From Teredinibacter sp. KSP-S5-2 (GTDB lineage Bacteria; Pseudomonadota; Gammaproteobacteria; Pseudomonadales; Cellvibrionaceae), in the NCBI RefSeq assembly GCF_032773895.1, contig NZ_CP120416.1:2168001-2232000 (forward strand): DNA of 64,000 nt, read 5' to 3'. A program made the translations under genes and the position numbers. The notes below the pieces were generated by a model. That model saw only the letters and a list, made by a program, of their open reading frames with translations, did no database searches and was not told the origin of the DNA. Below, piece after piece: positions 19,401-27,205 of the stretch; positions within the stretch are counted from its first letter, which is position 1; each line of letters begins with the position of its first letter.

Positions 19401-19552
19401 TCATTTGAAACGCCTCTATTTCTTAGGTAATCATCATCAAGATCTCTAACAGAACATTTCCCATCTACCAAATTTTGCCAGAACTCTTCTGGCGTATCAG
19501 CGTCAGGAAAACGACAGGATACAGAAACAATGGCAACATCATTATCATTCAT
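16490..19552 (-). CDS. Polyketide synthase module KS-AT-ACP
   Basis: 1020 residues. KS at about 5-430 with C180, H316 and H354 intact. AT at about 528-815 with Ser622 in GHSIG and HAYH at 716-719 (malonyl type). ACP at about 900-985 with Ser960 in GGDSL. There are no reductive domains, so it should leave a beta-keto group. The tail LSEEETVRLLAEMG resembles the short acidic helices found after many PKS carrier domains, which help pass the chain to the next protein. It begins 9 bp after the NRPS stop and ends 4 bp before the C-FkbH-ACP start, so transcription and likely function are colinear: it extends the acyl-aminoacyl thioester by C2. The SD before ATG 19552 is weak (GGGTG). Confidence 0.92.
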   Translation of the reverse strand: MNDNDVAIVSVSCRFPDADTPEEFWQNLVDGKCSVRDLDDDYLRNRGVSNEDLSNTDYIKKSIIVDDIDRFDADFFGFTPREAQLLDPQQRIFLEVCWEALERAGTIPSKLDDSIGVFAGASFNTYLINCLQYLKEDRPDLLSKLGGFQSLIHSDKDFIATRTSFKLNLRGPSFTIQSACSTSLLAVHQACQALLNYECDMALAGGASLSVPQNLGYFHQEGMIFSPDGYCRAFDKDAEGTIVGNGVGVVLLKRAVDALDDKDPILAVIKGSAVNNDGSSKVGFTAPSKLGQSEVIEEALGVAEIDPETISYVEAHGTGTTMGDPIEVAALTRAYNTDKKQFCALGSVKTNIGHLDAAAGVAGLIKVALMLQNKKYVPSLHYKAANEKISFKDSPFYVIDNTAPWPEGGSIPRRAAISAFGIGGTNVHLVLEESISQENQHSEKTLEPIFIPVSAKTPASLSGSVRKLKEYLQANSHLSLYDVAHTLHKGRETYPVRNGYVCSSTPEFIELLSSGSAGGYSECTENPYLVMVFSGQGSQYLSMFSGLYNRFSVFQQVFDTCDIYLKQKYQIDIKAIIYSSQEDVELLARTDNAQLALFCVQYSLAKQLQDVGVTPDVVLGHSIGEYAAACLCGVMNLESALDLVFWRGKLMSQMKSGAMLSVVGNPEQFLLPSGVNVSAINGPENFVVSGTGDAISAYMSLLEGQGIECRLLKTSHAYHSPMMNDAARMFSDKCSNIHFSPSSIPFVSSMEGNFVDEKFSFNPEYWANQIVNPVKFNSAIESIIDRYLSNTKKGSKSKLIIMEVGPGKQLTSIINRLAKIQNTVAFSCSRSPKNSVDDDRVFLDALKNLWVNGVDISWEKLSSSVSSYGRRVVLPTYAFERNSYWLGDIEDASPSGKVNEQFDLDNYHFQSAVNSRPNLDVDYISPSSEVEITLAEIWQENLGINKIGIDDIFFELGGDSLQATQVVSAVNGLFSIKIKTADLRAHPTIRTLASVIENRTLDYVSSLSEEETVRLLAEMG

Positions 19553-19561
19553 AGCGGCACC

Positions 19562-22500
19562 CTAGACTTCTGCATTCTCAGATTTTTGTCGTGCTCGTTT
19601 TCTTTTTTCCGCACGACTTGAAACCGGCTTGTTCCCAACATTAATCGCCGTTTCGGCGCTGGCATTTGCTCCCTGATTGGCGTAACTCACTAAACTTGTA
19701 ACGGTGGTATATTCGTATAAATCCACCATAGAAATATCCAATCCAAGATTTTCGCATAGCATGTGATGTAACCTAGCCATCAATATAGACGTCCCACCAA
19801 CTTCAAAAAACAGGTCGTCATTACCAAAATTTTCATGGCCTAGTACGCTCGCCCAGCAATTGCGAATATTTTTTTCAAGGTTTGTTTGATCTAATTTGAT
19901 TTGTTGATCGTTAGAATGCGAGCGACGGATGTTTCTGTGCTCTTCCAGAATTACCATCAACTGCTTTTTATCTGCTTTACCGCTATCTGTTCTGGGAATA
20001 GTGTCAACTGACACCAGTTCGGCTGGAATCATATATGCAGGTAACTTTAATTGAAGCTTTTGACGTATTTCAGATGTCTCTATTTTTCCACTACTAGATA
20101 GATAGAAACACACTAATTGGTCCTCATCAACAAGGACAATAGCATTCTCCACTGAGTCCAGAGTATTGACGAGAACATTGCGAATTTCATCCAATTCAAT
20201 TCGATGACCGGCAATTTTTACCATGCCATCTTTACGTCCCTTGTAGTAAAGATCACCACTAAAATCCCTTATCGCCCTATCGCCAGTTTTATACAACCGA
20301 ACGAATTCACCATTCTCATATTCATAGTCGATAAATGCTTGTCTATTTTTATCAGGACTATTTAGATAACCCCGTGCCAGAGAAATTCCACCCAAATAAA
20401 TTTCTCCTTCCACACCATCAGCGACCTGCTGTTGATTTTCATCCAGCAAAGTCAGAAAAACATTACCAATCGGTTTGCCGATATTGGTCGTCCACTCTTC
20501 ATCATCACATTTGGAGATAGTTACACATATACTTGCCTCTGTGGGACCATATGCATTAAACACCTGCTTTCCGTGAGAGAACCAGTTTCTGGCGACTTTG
20601 GCTGGGAGTTCCTCACCACCTGCTATTACTTTTTTTAAATTAGGAACAGATGTGGGATTCAATTCAGCCATAACTGTCGGTGATAGAAAACAATAGTCAA
20701 TCATTTCCTTATTTAACAGTGCTATAAGATCAGGTCCGGGTAACATTTGAAATTTGTTGGCAACGACCAAAGATGCGCCGGAATGCCAACAGATAAATGA
20801 GTTCCAGATCGACGCATCAAAGGAGTAAGATGCTGACTGCAACATTTTGTACTCCGGACTAACGCCAAATGTTTCAGCACATTGCTCAATACAATTTTTA
20901 AATCCTTGATGCAAACAGAGAACACCTTTTGGAGTACCCGTCGAACCTGAAGTATAAATAATGTACGCAAGCTGCTCTGGATCTATCGTTACATCGGGGC
21001 TGCTTACCTCGTATTGTTGATAATTTATGTGATCAAATTTGGTAACGCGTACTTTGGATTCCTCGGACATTTGCGCCAATAGTGTTTCAGAAACCAGACT
21101 CTGAGTACTGTCGGTAAGAACAAGTACAGGACGGGAATCTTGCAAAATAAATTGCAAACGTTGCGGAGGAAGGTGAGTATCCAACGGAAGATATGTCATT
21201 CCCGCTTTCATAATCGCTAGCATAGCAACGGAATAGTCACAACTACGATCCATATGCACAGCCACTACATCCTCGGCCATGAAGCCTTGTGCAAGTAACC
21301 AACGGCTTAACTGATTAACTTTTGTTTCTAACTCACTATAGGAATAGAACTTATCTCCGGCCTTAACGGCCATTTTATTCGGCGATTGTTCTGCATGCTT
21401 TGAAATTGCTGCTGTGACAGGCAAAAAGCCGACTAAATCCGACCCGGAAGCAAAGTCAAAGTCCGCCTTTTCTTCACCACTCAAGTAGCTGAGTGACTTA
21501 ATACTACTAGATTGCCCTGCAACAAACGCATTTAGAACGGTCTGATATTGATCGACCATGAGTTCGATTCTTTGGGGGCAAAACTTGTCAGAATTATATT
21601 CAATTCGCCCTTCGAGCCCGAGGTCAGATTCAACTAACGTCAAAGTGATATCAAATTGTGCGTATTTTTTTTCAATGGGATAAGATGACGCCTCCCAACC
21701 ATTTAAATCAAAATCGACCTTACGATTTGCTAGTACTAGCGAATAAGCTTGCTTTAGACGAGGTAAACTTTGATAAACAAACATTACCTGGAAAATAGGT
21801 GAAACAGTTGCGTCGTAGTTATTTTTCGCCATCTCGACAATTTTCTGAAATGGAAGAGCTTGATGGCTCATTGCTTCGGAAACATTTATTTGAGTTTCGG
21901 CGACATAATCTACTAAGGAAGATTCCACATCGATACGTGTACGTAATGGGAGTGGGTTGACAAAATACCCCAATGCTTCCTTATACCGAGACAAACCCCT
22001 TCCAGCCGTAGCGGTACCTACAACAAAATCCTGTTGGCTTGATATTTTATGAAGCAATACATTGAAGGCGGACAAAGCAATAACATATGGCGTAACGCCT
22101 TGTTTTCGTGCGCGCTCCTTTAATTTTTTACTTAGTTCATTGCTGATGGAAAAACTTTCTTCTTCACCCGCAAAACTCTTTGTTCTTGCCGAACCGTAAT
22201 CCGTAGGAAGTTTTAAATCAGTATAACCGTCAAGTTTTTCTGTCCAGTAATTTTTTTCTCGATCTAATTTAGAGCTTTCAAGCAAGCGTTTCTGCTCAAA
22301 GGCAAAACGTGAATAGGGATACTGCTTACTCTCTACCAAATGTAGCTGGCGGTCATCGTTGAAATAGGCATATGCCAAGCGCTCCAAAAACAGCAACATA
22401 GACCACATATCTGAAACGATGTGATGAATTACGGGTACAAAAAGGAAACTTTGCTGTTGTCGAACTATGAGAAATCTGGCTGGAACTTCTTTATCCAGGC

Positions 22501-24940
22501 TAAATGGTTTTTTCCAAAAATCATCTACTGCATCAGCTATTTCACTAGCTGATAGCTGTGCACCATCAAGCACATCTATTTTCGGTAAAGCAGAAGAATG
22601 AACCGCTTTCAAACCTGAAGCGGTTTGCTTATACACATACCTAAAACACTCTTCCTCATTTAATAACTCTTGTAATGCAAACTGGAATTTTTCCAGCTTC
22701 AGGTTATTTTTGATTTCTAATGGAGCTACTATGTTATAAACGTAAGAATCCGGGTAAAGCCCTTGAACTAACCATAGGGATTCCTGATTTAAGGATACGT
22801 GGAGCCCGTCCTTTATTTCGTTGATGTATTCGTTGTATTCATTTTGAAAAGAGTCATTATTCGAATCATCCGTCTGTGTTACTCGATGAATCTCCTTGAC
22901 CAGCTCTTCAACTGTTGAATTCTGATCAATTTCTACGTTTGCGGAAGATTCACCTAAAGAAAAATTCGACTCAATCAGATGTTGTAAATTAACGAAACTC
23001 ATTGAATCTAGGCCTAACTCAACAAGTTTGCTACGTGCACTAACAATTGAAGAAGGTACTTGAATTAATGCTGCGATGAGTCCCTTTAAATACTCAAGCA
23101 TCACGGCATGGATAAATGATGATTCTTTACCAGTAACGGCATCAAAATCAAATTTTTCCTGGTACCTACTCACCCCTTCGGTTGATGCAAAGTGATGCTT
23201 GGCGATGAACTCGAGATCACCATTCAAGTACCGATCTTTCATCGCTCGTCGCTGAATCTTACCACTGGATGTTTTCAATAATCTTGCGGGCTTGATCAAG
23301 CATATTGCATATAGCTGAAGTTCGTGGTCTTTTGATACGGCCTTATACGCATCCGCAATGACAGCTTCGACATCCAATGTTTTTAAAGCAGTACGTTTAA
23401 CTTCTTGTACGACAACCAGTTTTTCTTCGCCAGCGATATCGATGGCAAATGACGCGCCACCGTTTATTACAAATGCTGGATTACTGTTTTGGACGCTACG
23501 TTCAATATCTTGTGGATAATAGTTTTGCCCACGAATAACCACTATTTCTTTATGTCGACCGGTAATAAATATCTGTCCCTGATTGATGAAACCAAGGTCA
23601 CCTGTACGCATATAATTACGTTGGTCAGTATCATCCGCTATTTTTGCATGAAATGTTTCTTTAGTAGCTTCTTCATTTTCCCAATAGCCCTGACCGACAC
23701 TCGGGCTATTTATCCAGATCTCCCCGACCTCATTATTTATGCAACGGGTTTTTGAAATTGGATTAACAATTGCCACATCAGTACCGCACCAAGGCAATCC
23801 GGACGCCACCAATTCAACAGCACCCTTTTCACCGGTTTGTTTTTCTATGATGTTATTGTCGGCCAACTCAACAGCAGAAACACTGAGGTGATGGTAATTG
23901 TCATCAACACGTGGGCCACTTACCATTAGTGTTGCTTCAGCCAAACCATACCCAGGGTAAAGAGCTTTGTAATCAAGCCCGCAAGATTTAAAACTCCGGT
24001 AAAATCGTTCCAGAGTTTCGTAACGAACTGGCTCAGAACCGTTTAACGCAGATTGCCAAGAACTTAAATCCAGTTCTTTTTTTTGCTCGTCCGTAATCTT
24101 TTCGCAACACAGATCATAGGCGAAATTGGGAGCCATAGAGGACTGACCCCGATACTTGGAAAGTGCTTTCAACCAACGTAAAGGTCTTTGAATAAACGCT
24201 ATGGGAGGCATAAATACACAGTGTGCCCCCAAGTACAATGTTTGAAGGATATTACCAATCAATCCCATATCATGGAAAATTGGCAGCCAGGAAACCAGCA
24301 CAGTATTTTGTGTATGATTCATTGCCTGACGCATGAGTTCTGCGTTGTGTACAAGATTACGGTGGGAAACAATCACCCCTTTTGGCGCACTTGTGGAACC
24401 CGATGTGTATTGTAAAAATGCCGTGGATTCCGGCGTGATATCGGGTTCGAGCCAACTTGAGTCGGGATTAACAGGAGGTAGGTTATCGGGAAAAAGACAG
24501 GGTAAAGCTCCCAATACATTAGAATTCTCTAACCAATCCTTCATGGTTTTATATGTCGATGACGTTGTTAGGATCGCCTTAGCACCGCAATCTATAGAAA
24601 CTGTTTCCATTCTGGATTGACTGTTTTTTTGCGATTGTGGTGGAAACAGAGGAACGGCAATAACGCCCGCTTTCAAACAACCCAGGAAGGCAACCACATA
24701 TTCTATGCACGAAGGAAACAACAATAAGGCTCTATCACCGGGCTTAATACCGATATCATTCAACGCTTTGGCGAGATTAACGGACTGTTCCCATAATCCA
24801 CCATAGGTTATTGAGGCGGTTTCCTCTTCACCTTTCTCCAAAAAGGTATAAGCCACTTTGTTTTCAATCTTGGCCTTTTTTGAATCTAAAATGAGGTTCA
24901 ATGTAGCTTGTTCGGTTAAATATAAATTCTCGTTATCCAT
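19562..24940 (-). CDS. Lipo-initiating NRPS: FAAL-ACP-C-A-PCP
   Basis: The frame opens at 25024, but MDNENLYLTEQ at 24940 is the natural FAAL N-terminus; the SD is weak (numbering counts from 25024). Fatty acyl-AMP ligase about 35-610: YTSGSTSAPKG (206-216), LPIFHDMGLIG (247-257), RTGDLG (473-478). ACP about 630-710 with Ser674 in GLDSM. Condensation domain about 745-1180 with HHIVSDMW (867-874), where the usual Gly of HHxxxDG is Met. Adenylation domain about 1200-1680: YTSGSTGTPKG (1357-1367), FDASIW (1402-1407), NAYGPTE. PCP Ser1746 in GGTSIL. My reading of the pocket is D-A-W-F-V-A-A-I-C-K, closest to hydrophobic/aromatic codes. It starts the assembly line by making an N-acyl aminoacyl thioester. 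It has a basic C-terminal tail and no epimerase or methyltransferase. Confidence 0.93.
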   Translation of the reverse strand: MDNENLYLTEQATLNLILDSKKAKIENKVAYTFLEKGEEETASITYGGLWEQSVNLAKALNDIGIKPGDRALLLFPSCIEYVVAFLGCLKAGVIAVPLFPPQSQKNSQSRMETVSIDCGAKAILTTSSTYKTMKDWLENSNVLGALPCLFPDNLPPVNPDSSWLEPDITPESTAFLQYTSGSTSAPKGVIVSHRNLVHNAELMRQAMNHTQNTVLVSWLPIFHDMGLIGNILQTLYLGAHCVFMPPIAFIQRPLRWLKALSKYRGQSSMAPNFAYDLCCEKITDEQKKELDLSSWQSALNGSEPVRYETLERFYRSFKSCGLDYKALYPGYGLAEATLMVSGPRVDDNYHHLSVSAVELADNNIIEKQTGEKGAVELVASGLPWCGTDVAIVNPISKTRCINNEVGEIWINSPSVGQGYWENEEATKETFHAKIADDTDQRNYMRTGDLGFINQGQIFITGRHKEIVVIRGQNYYPQDIERSVQNSNPAFVINGGASFAIDIAGEEKLVVVQEVKRTALKTLDVEAVIADAYKAVSKDHELQLYAICLIKPARLLKTSSGKIQRRAMKDRYLNGDLEFIAKHHFASTEGVSRYQEKFDFDAVTGKESSFIHAVMLEYLKGLIAALIQVPSSIVSARSKLVELGLDSMSFVNLQHLIESNFSLGESSANVEIDQNSTVEELVKEIHRVTQTDDSNNDSFQNEYNEYINEIKDGLHVSLNQESLWLVQGLYPDSYVYNIVAPLEIKNNLKLEKFQFALQELLNEEECFRYVYKQTASGLKAVHSSALPKIDVLDGAQLSASEIADAVDDFWKKPFSLDKEVPARFLIVRQQQSFLFVPVIHHIVSDMWSMLLFLERLAYAYFNDDRQLHLVESKQYPYSRFAFEQKRLLESSKLDREKNYWTEKLDGYTDLKLPTDYGSARTKSFAGEEESFSISNELSKKLKERARKQGVTPYVIALSAFNVLLHKISSQQDFVVGTATAGRGLSRYKEALGYFVNPLPLRTRIDVESSLVDYVAETQINVSEAMSHQALPFQKIVEMAKNNYDATVSPIFQVMFVYQSLPRLKQAYSLVLANRKVDFDLNGWEASSYPIEKKYAQFDITLTLVESDLGLEGRIEYNSDKFCPQRIELMVDQYQTVLNAFVAGQSSSIKSLSYLSGEEKADFDFASGSDLVGFLPVTAAISKHAEQSPNKMAVKAGDKFYSYSELETKVNQLSRWLLAQGFMAEDVVAVHMDRSCDYSVAMLAIMKAGMTYLPLDTHLPPQRLQFILQDSRPVLVLTDSTQSLVSETLLAQMSEESKVRVTKFDHINYQQYEVSSPDVTIDPEQLAYIIYTSGSTGTPKGVLCLHQGFKNCIEQCAETFGVSPEYKMLQSASYSFDASIWNSFICWHSGASLVVANKFQMLPGPDLIALLNKEMIDYCFLSPTVMAELNPTSVPNLKKVIAGGEELPAKVARNWFSHGKQVFNAYGPTEASICVTISKCDDEEWTTNIGKPIGNVFLTLLDENQQQVADGVEGEIYLGGISLARGYLNSPDKNRQAFIDYEYENGEFVRLYKTGDRAIRDFSGDLYYKGRKDGMVKIAGHRIELDEIRNVLVNTLDSVENAIVLVDEDQLVCFYLSSSGKIETSEIRQKLQLKLPAYMIPAELVSVDTIPRTDSGKADKKQLMVILEEHRNIRRSHSNDQQIKLDQTNLEKNIRNCWASVLGHENFGNDDLFFEVGGTSILMARLHHMLCENLGLDISMVDLYEYTTVTSLVSYANQGANASAETAINVGNKPVSSRAEKRKRARQKSENAEV

Positions 24941-25421
24941 ACAATCTCTACTTGACAGCGAACTATAAAATGCGATTACCAAAGACATCGAAATCATCAA
25001 GATGCTTTTGATCACAACCAACAATTATTTAAATTAAATACAGATTTTTAAAAAAAAATTACAAGACGGAAAAACAATCATCATTCCATTCAGGAATAAT
25101 TCGTGCCATTTTTTGCGGCGAAGAATAGTGAAGTAGATTAACCCTGTAAATTGCAAAACAATTATTTATTTCAAAAATTGTAATTCAATCAAGAAAATAA
25201 AATAATGTTTTATCACGCATGAATTTCGGTAACAATCGTTACGACATCCTCGGCAAAGCTAAAAACGTCACAACATTTTCCTAAGCGACATAAAAGACTG
25301 CAACAAAACAAATGCAATGCCAACATTAGAATCCTTGCGTCGTTTTTAAGGCAGCGCTTGAAAACAAAATTAATATAATGTCAAATGCGACCCTCATTAG
25401 TCCATTTATAACGTTTTCATC
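24941..25421. other. Intergenic region upstream of the NRPS/PKS operon
   Basis: A 481-bp AT-rich gap between the divergent NRPS and MAPEG genes, which must hold the operon promoter. The only clear structure is a short inverted repeat, ATTCC-N5-GGAAT, at 25083-25097, a possible operator half-site pair about 145 bp upstream of the NRPS start. No Fur box, terminator or small gene was recognised. The part up to 25024 could be coding if the longer NRPS start is used. Confidence 0.4.
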
Positions 25422-25817
25422 ATGTTTACAACAATAAAGATAACGTCTCTGACCGCATCAATAGTAGGAATACTGACTTTAGTTTTGGCTTACAGGGTTG
25501 CATACATCAGGAAATACAACAGTGTTCAGCCGGGGATAAACGGAGATCTCGATTTTACGGTTGCGTTTCGCGCGCACGCAAACCTTGTGGAATACGCGCC
25601 AATTTTTTTAATCTTGCTCGCCATTGCAGAATTCAACCAGATTAACTCGAGTCTGCTTATCTTTGTTGCTACCGCATTTACAATTTCAAGAATTGCACAT
25701 GCTATTGGTTACACAGTGAACAAGGGAGGTAAATCTGCGTTAAGAAGCTTAGGTAATTCGGTTACATGGATTATGTTGCTATTAATATGCTTGATTAATT
25801 TAACTGGATTTATCTAA
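25422..25817 (+). CDS. MAPEG-family membrane protein
   Basis: 131 residues with four predicted membrane helices (about 6-24, 53-70, 76-95, 112-130). The MAPEG signature is present: a YR.A.IRK.....G loop followed by FRAHANLVEYAPIFLILLAIAE around residues 48-69. Bacterial members are small trimeric inner-membrane proteins, some with glutathione transferase or peroxidase activity; the substrate here is unknown. No convincing SD precedes the ATG. It is single, and divergent from the NRPS operon, so a role in that pathway is possible but unsupported. Confidence 0.8.
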   Translation: MFTTIKITSLTASIVGILTLVLAYRVAYIRKYNSVQPGINGDLDFTVAFRAHANLVEYAPIFLILLAIAEFNQINSSLLIFVATAFTISRIAHAIGYTVNKGGKSALRSLGNSVTWIMLLLICLINLTGFI

Positions 25818-25931
25818 ATAACACTAGTGAGTTTTATATTGAATTAATGCATTAAATAAACATACGTTTAACCGATAAAAACATCAGCCTTTGGGCGGAC
25901 ACAAAAGTGACACAGACAGTGTACAAATAAC

Positions 25932-26366
25932 TTATTTACCAAATGTAAAGTACTGAACATTTTCAATTCCGTATTGCTGAAGCTTATCCAAAACTCTGAC
26001 ATAAGTTTCCACATTTACCCTTTCGTGTACTCGCACAACAGCACTTCTTGCTTCATTTCCTTTTGATAAGGCAAGCAATGCTTTTTCGAAGTCCCCCAAG
26101 CTGCATGTAGTTCCGTTCATATGCAGGCGATTGTCCTTGGTAATTATTATCAGTAGCGCTCCCCCTTCAAGATCACAACCGGAAACCTCTTCGCCCTCGC
26201 TAAGAGGAACAGATGTTCGATGTGTAAATGAGAAACTGACAATTAAGAATATGACGAGAATAAACACCACATCCAGCAAGGAAGACATGTTTATCTTTTG
26301 TTCTTTATCTTCGGTATCTAGCTGAGTTTTTCTTTTTTTACTTCTTCTCATAACAAGAACTACCAA
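25932..26366 (-). CDS. ExbD/TolR-family biopolymer transport protein, orphan
   Basis: About 144 residues. A basic cytoplasmic N-terminus leads into the ExbD hallmark INMSSLLDVVFILVIFLIVSF (single membrane helix with the proton-carrying Asp), followed by a periplasmic domain ending in LQQYGIENVQYFTF. The start is either TTG at 26366, which has AGGGA 5 nt upstream, or ATG at 26351, which lacks an SD; the TTG is favoured. The periplasmic domain contains two Cys (GCDLEG, TTCSLGD), which is unusual for ExbD. No exbB or tonB lies next to it. It is divergent from the iron-uptake operon and shares a Fur-box-like site with it, so it probably energises TonB-dependent uptake with a partner encoded elsewhere. 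Confidence 0.82.
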   Translation of the reverse strand: MVVLVMRRSKKRKTQLDTEDKEQKINMSSLLDVVFILVIFLIVSFSFTHRTSVPLSEGEEVSGCDLEGGALLIIITKDNRLHMNGTTCSLGDFEKALLALSKGNEARSAVVRVHERVNVETYVRVLDKLQQYGIENVQYFTFGK

Positions 26367-26465
26367 TACAATCCCTGGTTAAAAGGCAAACAGATCAAGG
26401 TACGTTATCGCCACACAGCTTTAACTCGTCGGAAAACACGCAGATAAATTGATACAACTCAATTG

Positions 26466-26479
26466 ATAATAGTTATTAT
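26466..26479. promoter_or_regulatory. Candidate Fur box between exbD-like and iron-uptake genes
   Basis: Perfect palindrome ATAATA-GT-TATTAT within TTGATAATAGTTATTATTT. It matches the AT-rich GATAAT/ATTAT hexamers of Fur operators but is not the full 19-bp consensus. It lies 100 bp upstream of the exbD-like start and 127 bp upstream of the divergent operon, where iron-responsive control of both makes sense. Confidence 0.5.
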
Positions 26480-26605
26480 TTAGATTAGTATTTGCGAAAC
26501 ATAACGATTTCAACGCCATCTGAAAGTATTATGCCGCCTATTCTCGCTTGCATAATCACTTTCTTACTGCCGTTCAACTCAATCTCATAACCTAGTGTGA
26601 CATAA

Positions 26606-27202
26606 ATGCCTTCATATATCCTTGATGTTCTGGCGGTTGGACTATGCCTGATCTCCTCTGCGGTCTTCTATCTTGGCTGCCCCAACCAGCAATGGTTTGA
26701 TAAACGCCCGGTTGGGTTTTATCCCCACCTGGCAGTTAGCCTCGGGCTTCTCATCGGCGCCTGGTGGTTGTTTAGAAGCCATTTAAGTGTGCTGTCTTCC
26801 TCCTTCGCCCTACTCTGCATACAAATGCTGGCCCTTAGCCTACTTCCTTTTTTGGCCCGCTTTGATAACCCCATAGGGAATACAGGAACGAGTAAAACAG
26901 GCATAACCAAAGATAAAAGCGCCTCCCTCTATCGACCGCAATGGTGGTTAAGAATATTGGGAGTTTTCATTCTCGGTTACCCCCTTGCAGTGGGAATCAG
27001 TGGCCTCTTCGCCTTATTTGGGCCGGGTGAAATTACGCACGATATTAAATCCCAGCTGGTGATGTGGATGATCACTCCCCTTTGGCTTCTTCCGCTTAGT
27101 TTAGTGTTTTTTGCTCAAAGCATCGTTCGGACGCTAGCGATTATTTTGAGCCTGAACATCATTGTTTATTTACTACTCTGGTACGCCAGAGCTGGAGTCT
27201 AA
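26606..27202 (+). CDS. Small membrane protein of the PepSY/TonB iron locus
   Basis: 198 residues with about six hydrophobic helices (roughly 5-22, 42-57, 66-83, 112-134, 148-168, 172-190) and a short polar loop around 92-108. I do not recognise the family firmly. Its size, topology and position resemble the small DUF3325/DUF3649-type proteins that often precede PepSY iron-regulated membrane proteins. The next gene starts 3 bp after its stop, so the two are co-transcribed and probably translationally coupled. Likely an accessory inner-membrane protein of siderophore or iron handling; the SD is weak. Confidence 0.65.
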   Translation: MPSYILDVLAVGLCLISSAVFYLGCPNQQWFDKRPVGFYPHLAVSLGLLIGAWWLFRSHLSVLSSSFALLCIQMLALSLLPFLARFDNPIGNTGTSKTGITKDKSASLYRPQWWLRILGVFILGYPLAVGISGLFALFGPGEITHDIKSQLVMWMITPLWLLPLSLVFFAQSIVRTLAIILSLNIIVYLLLWYARAGV

Positions 27203-27205
27203 TCT

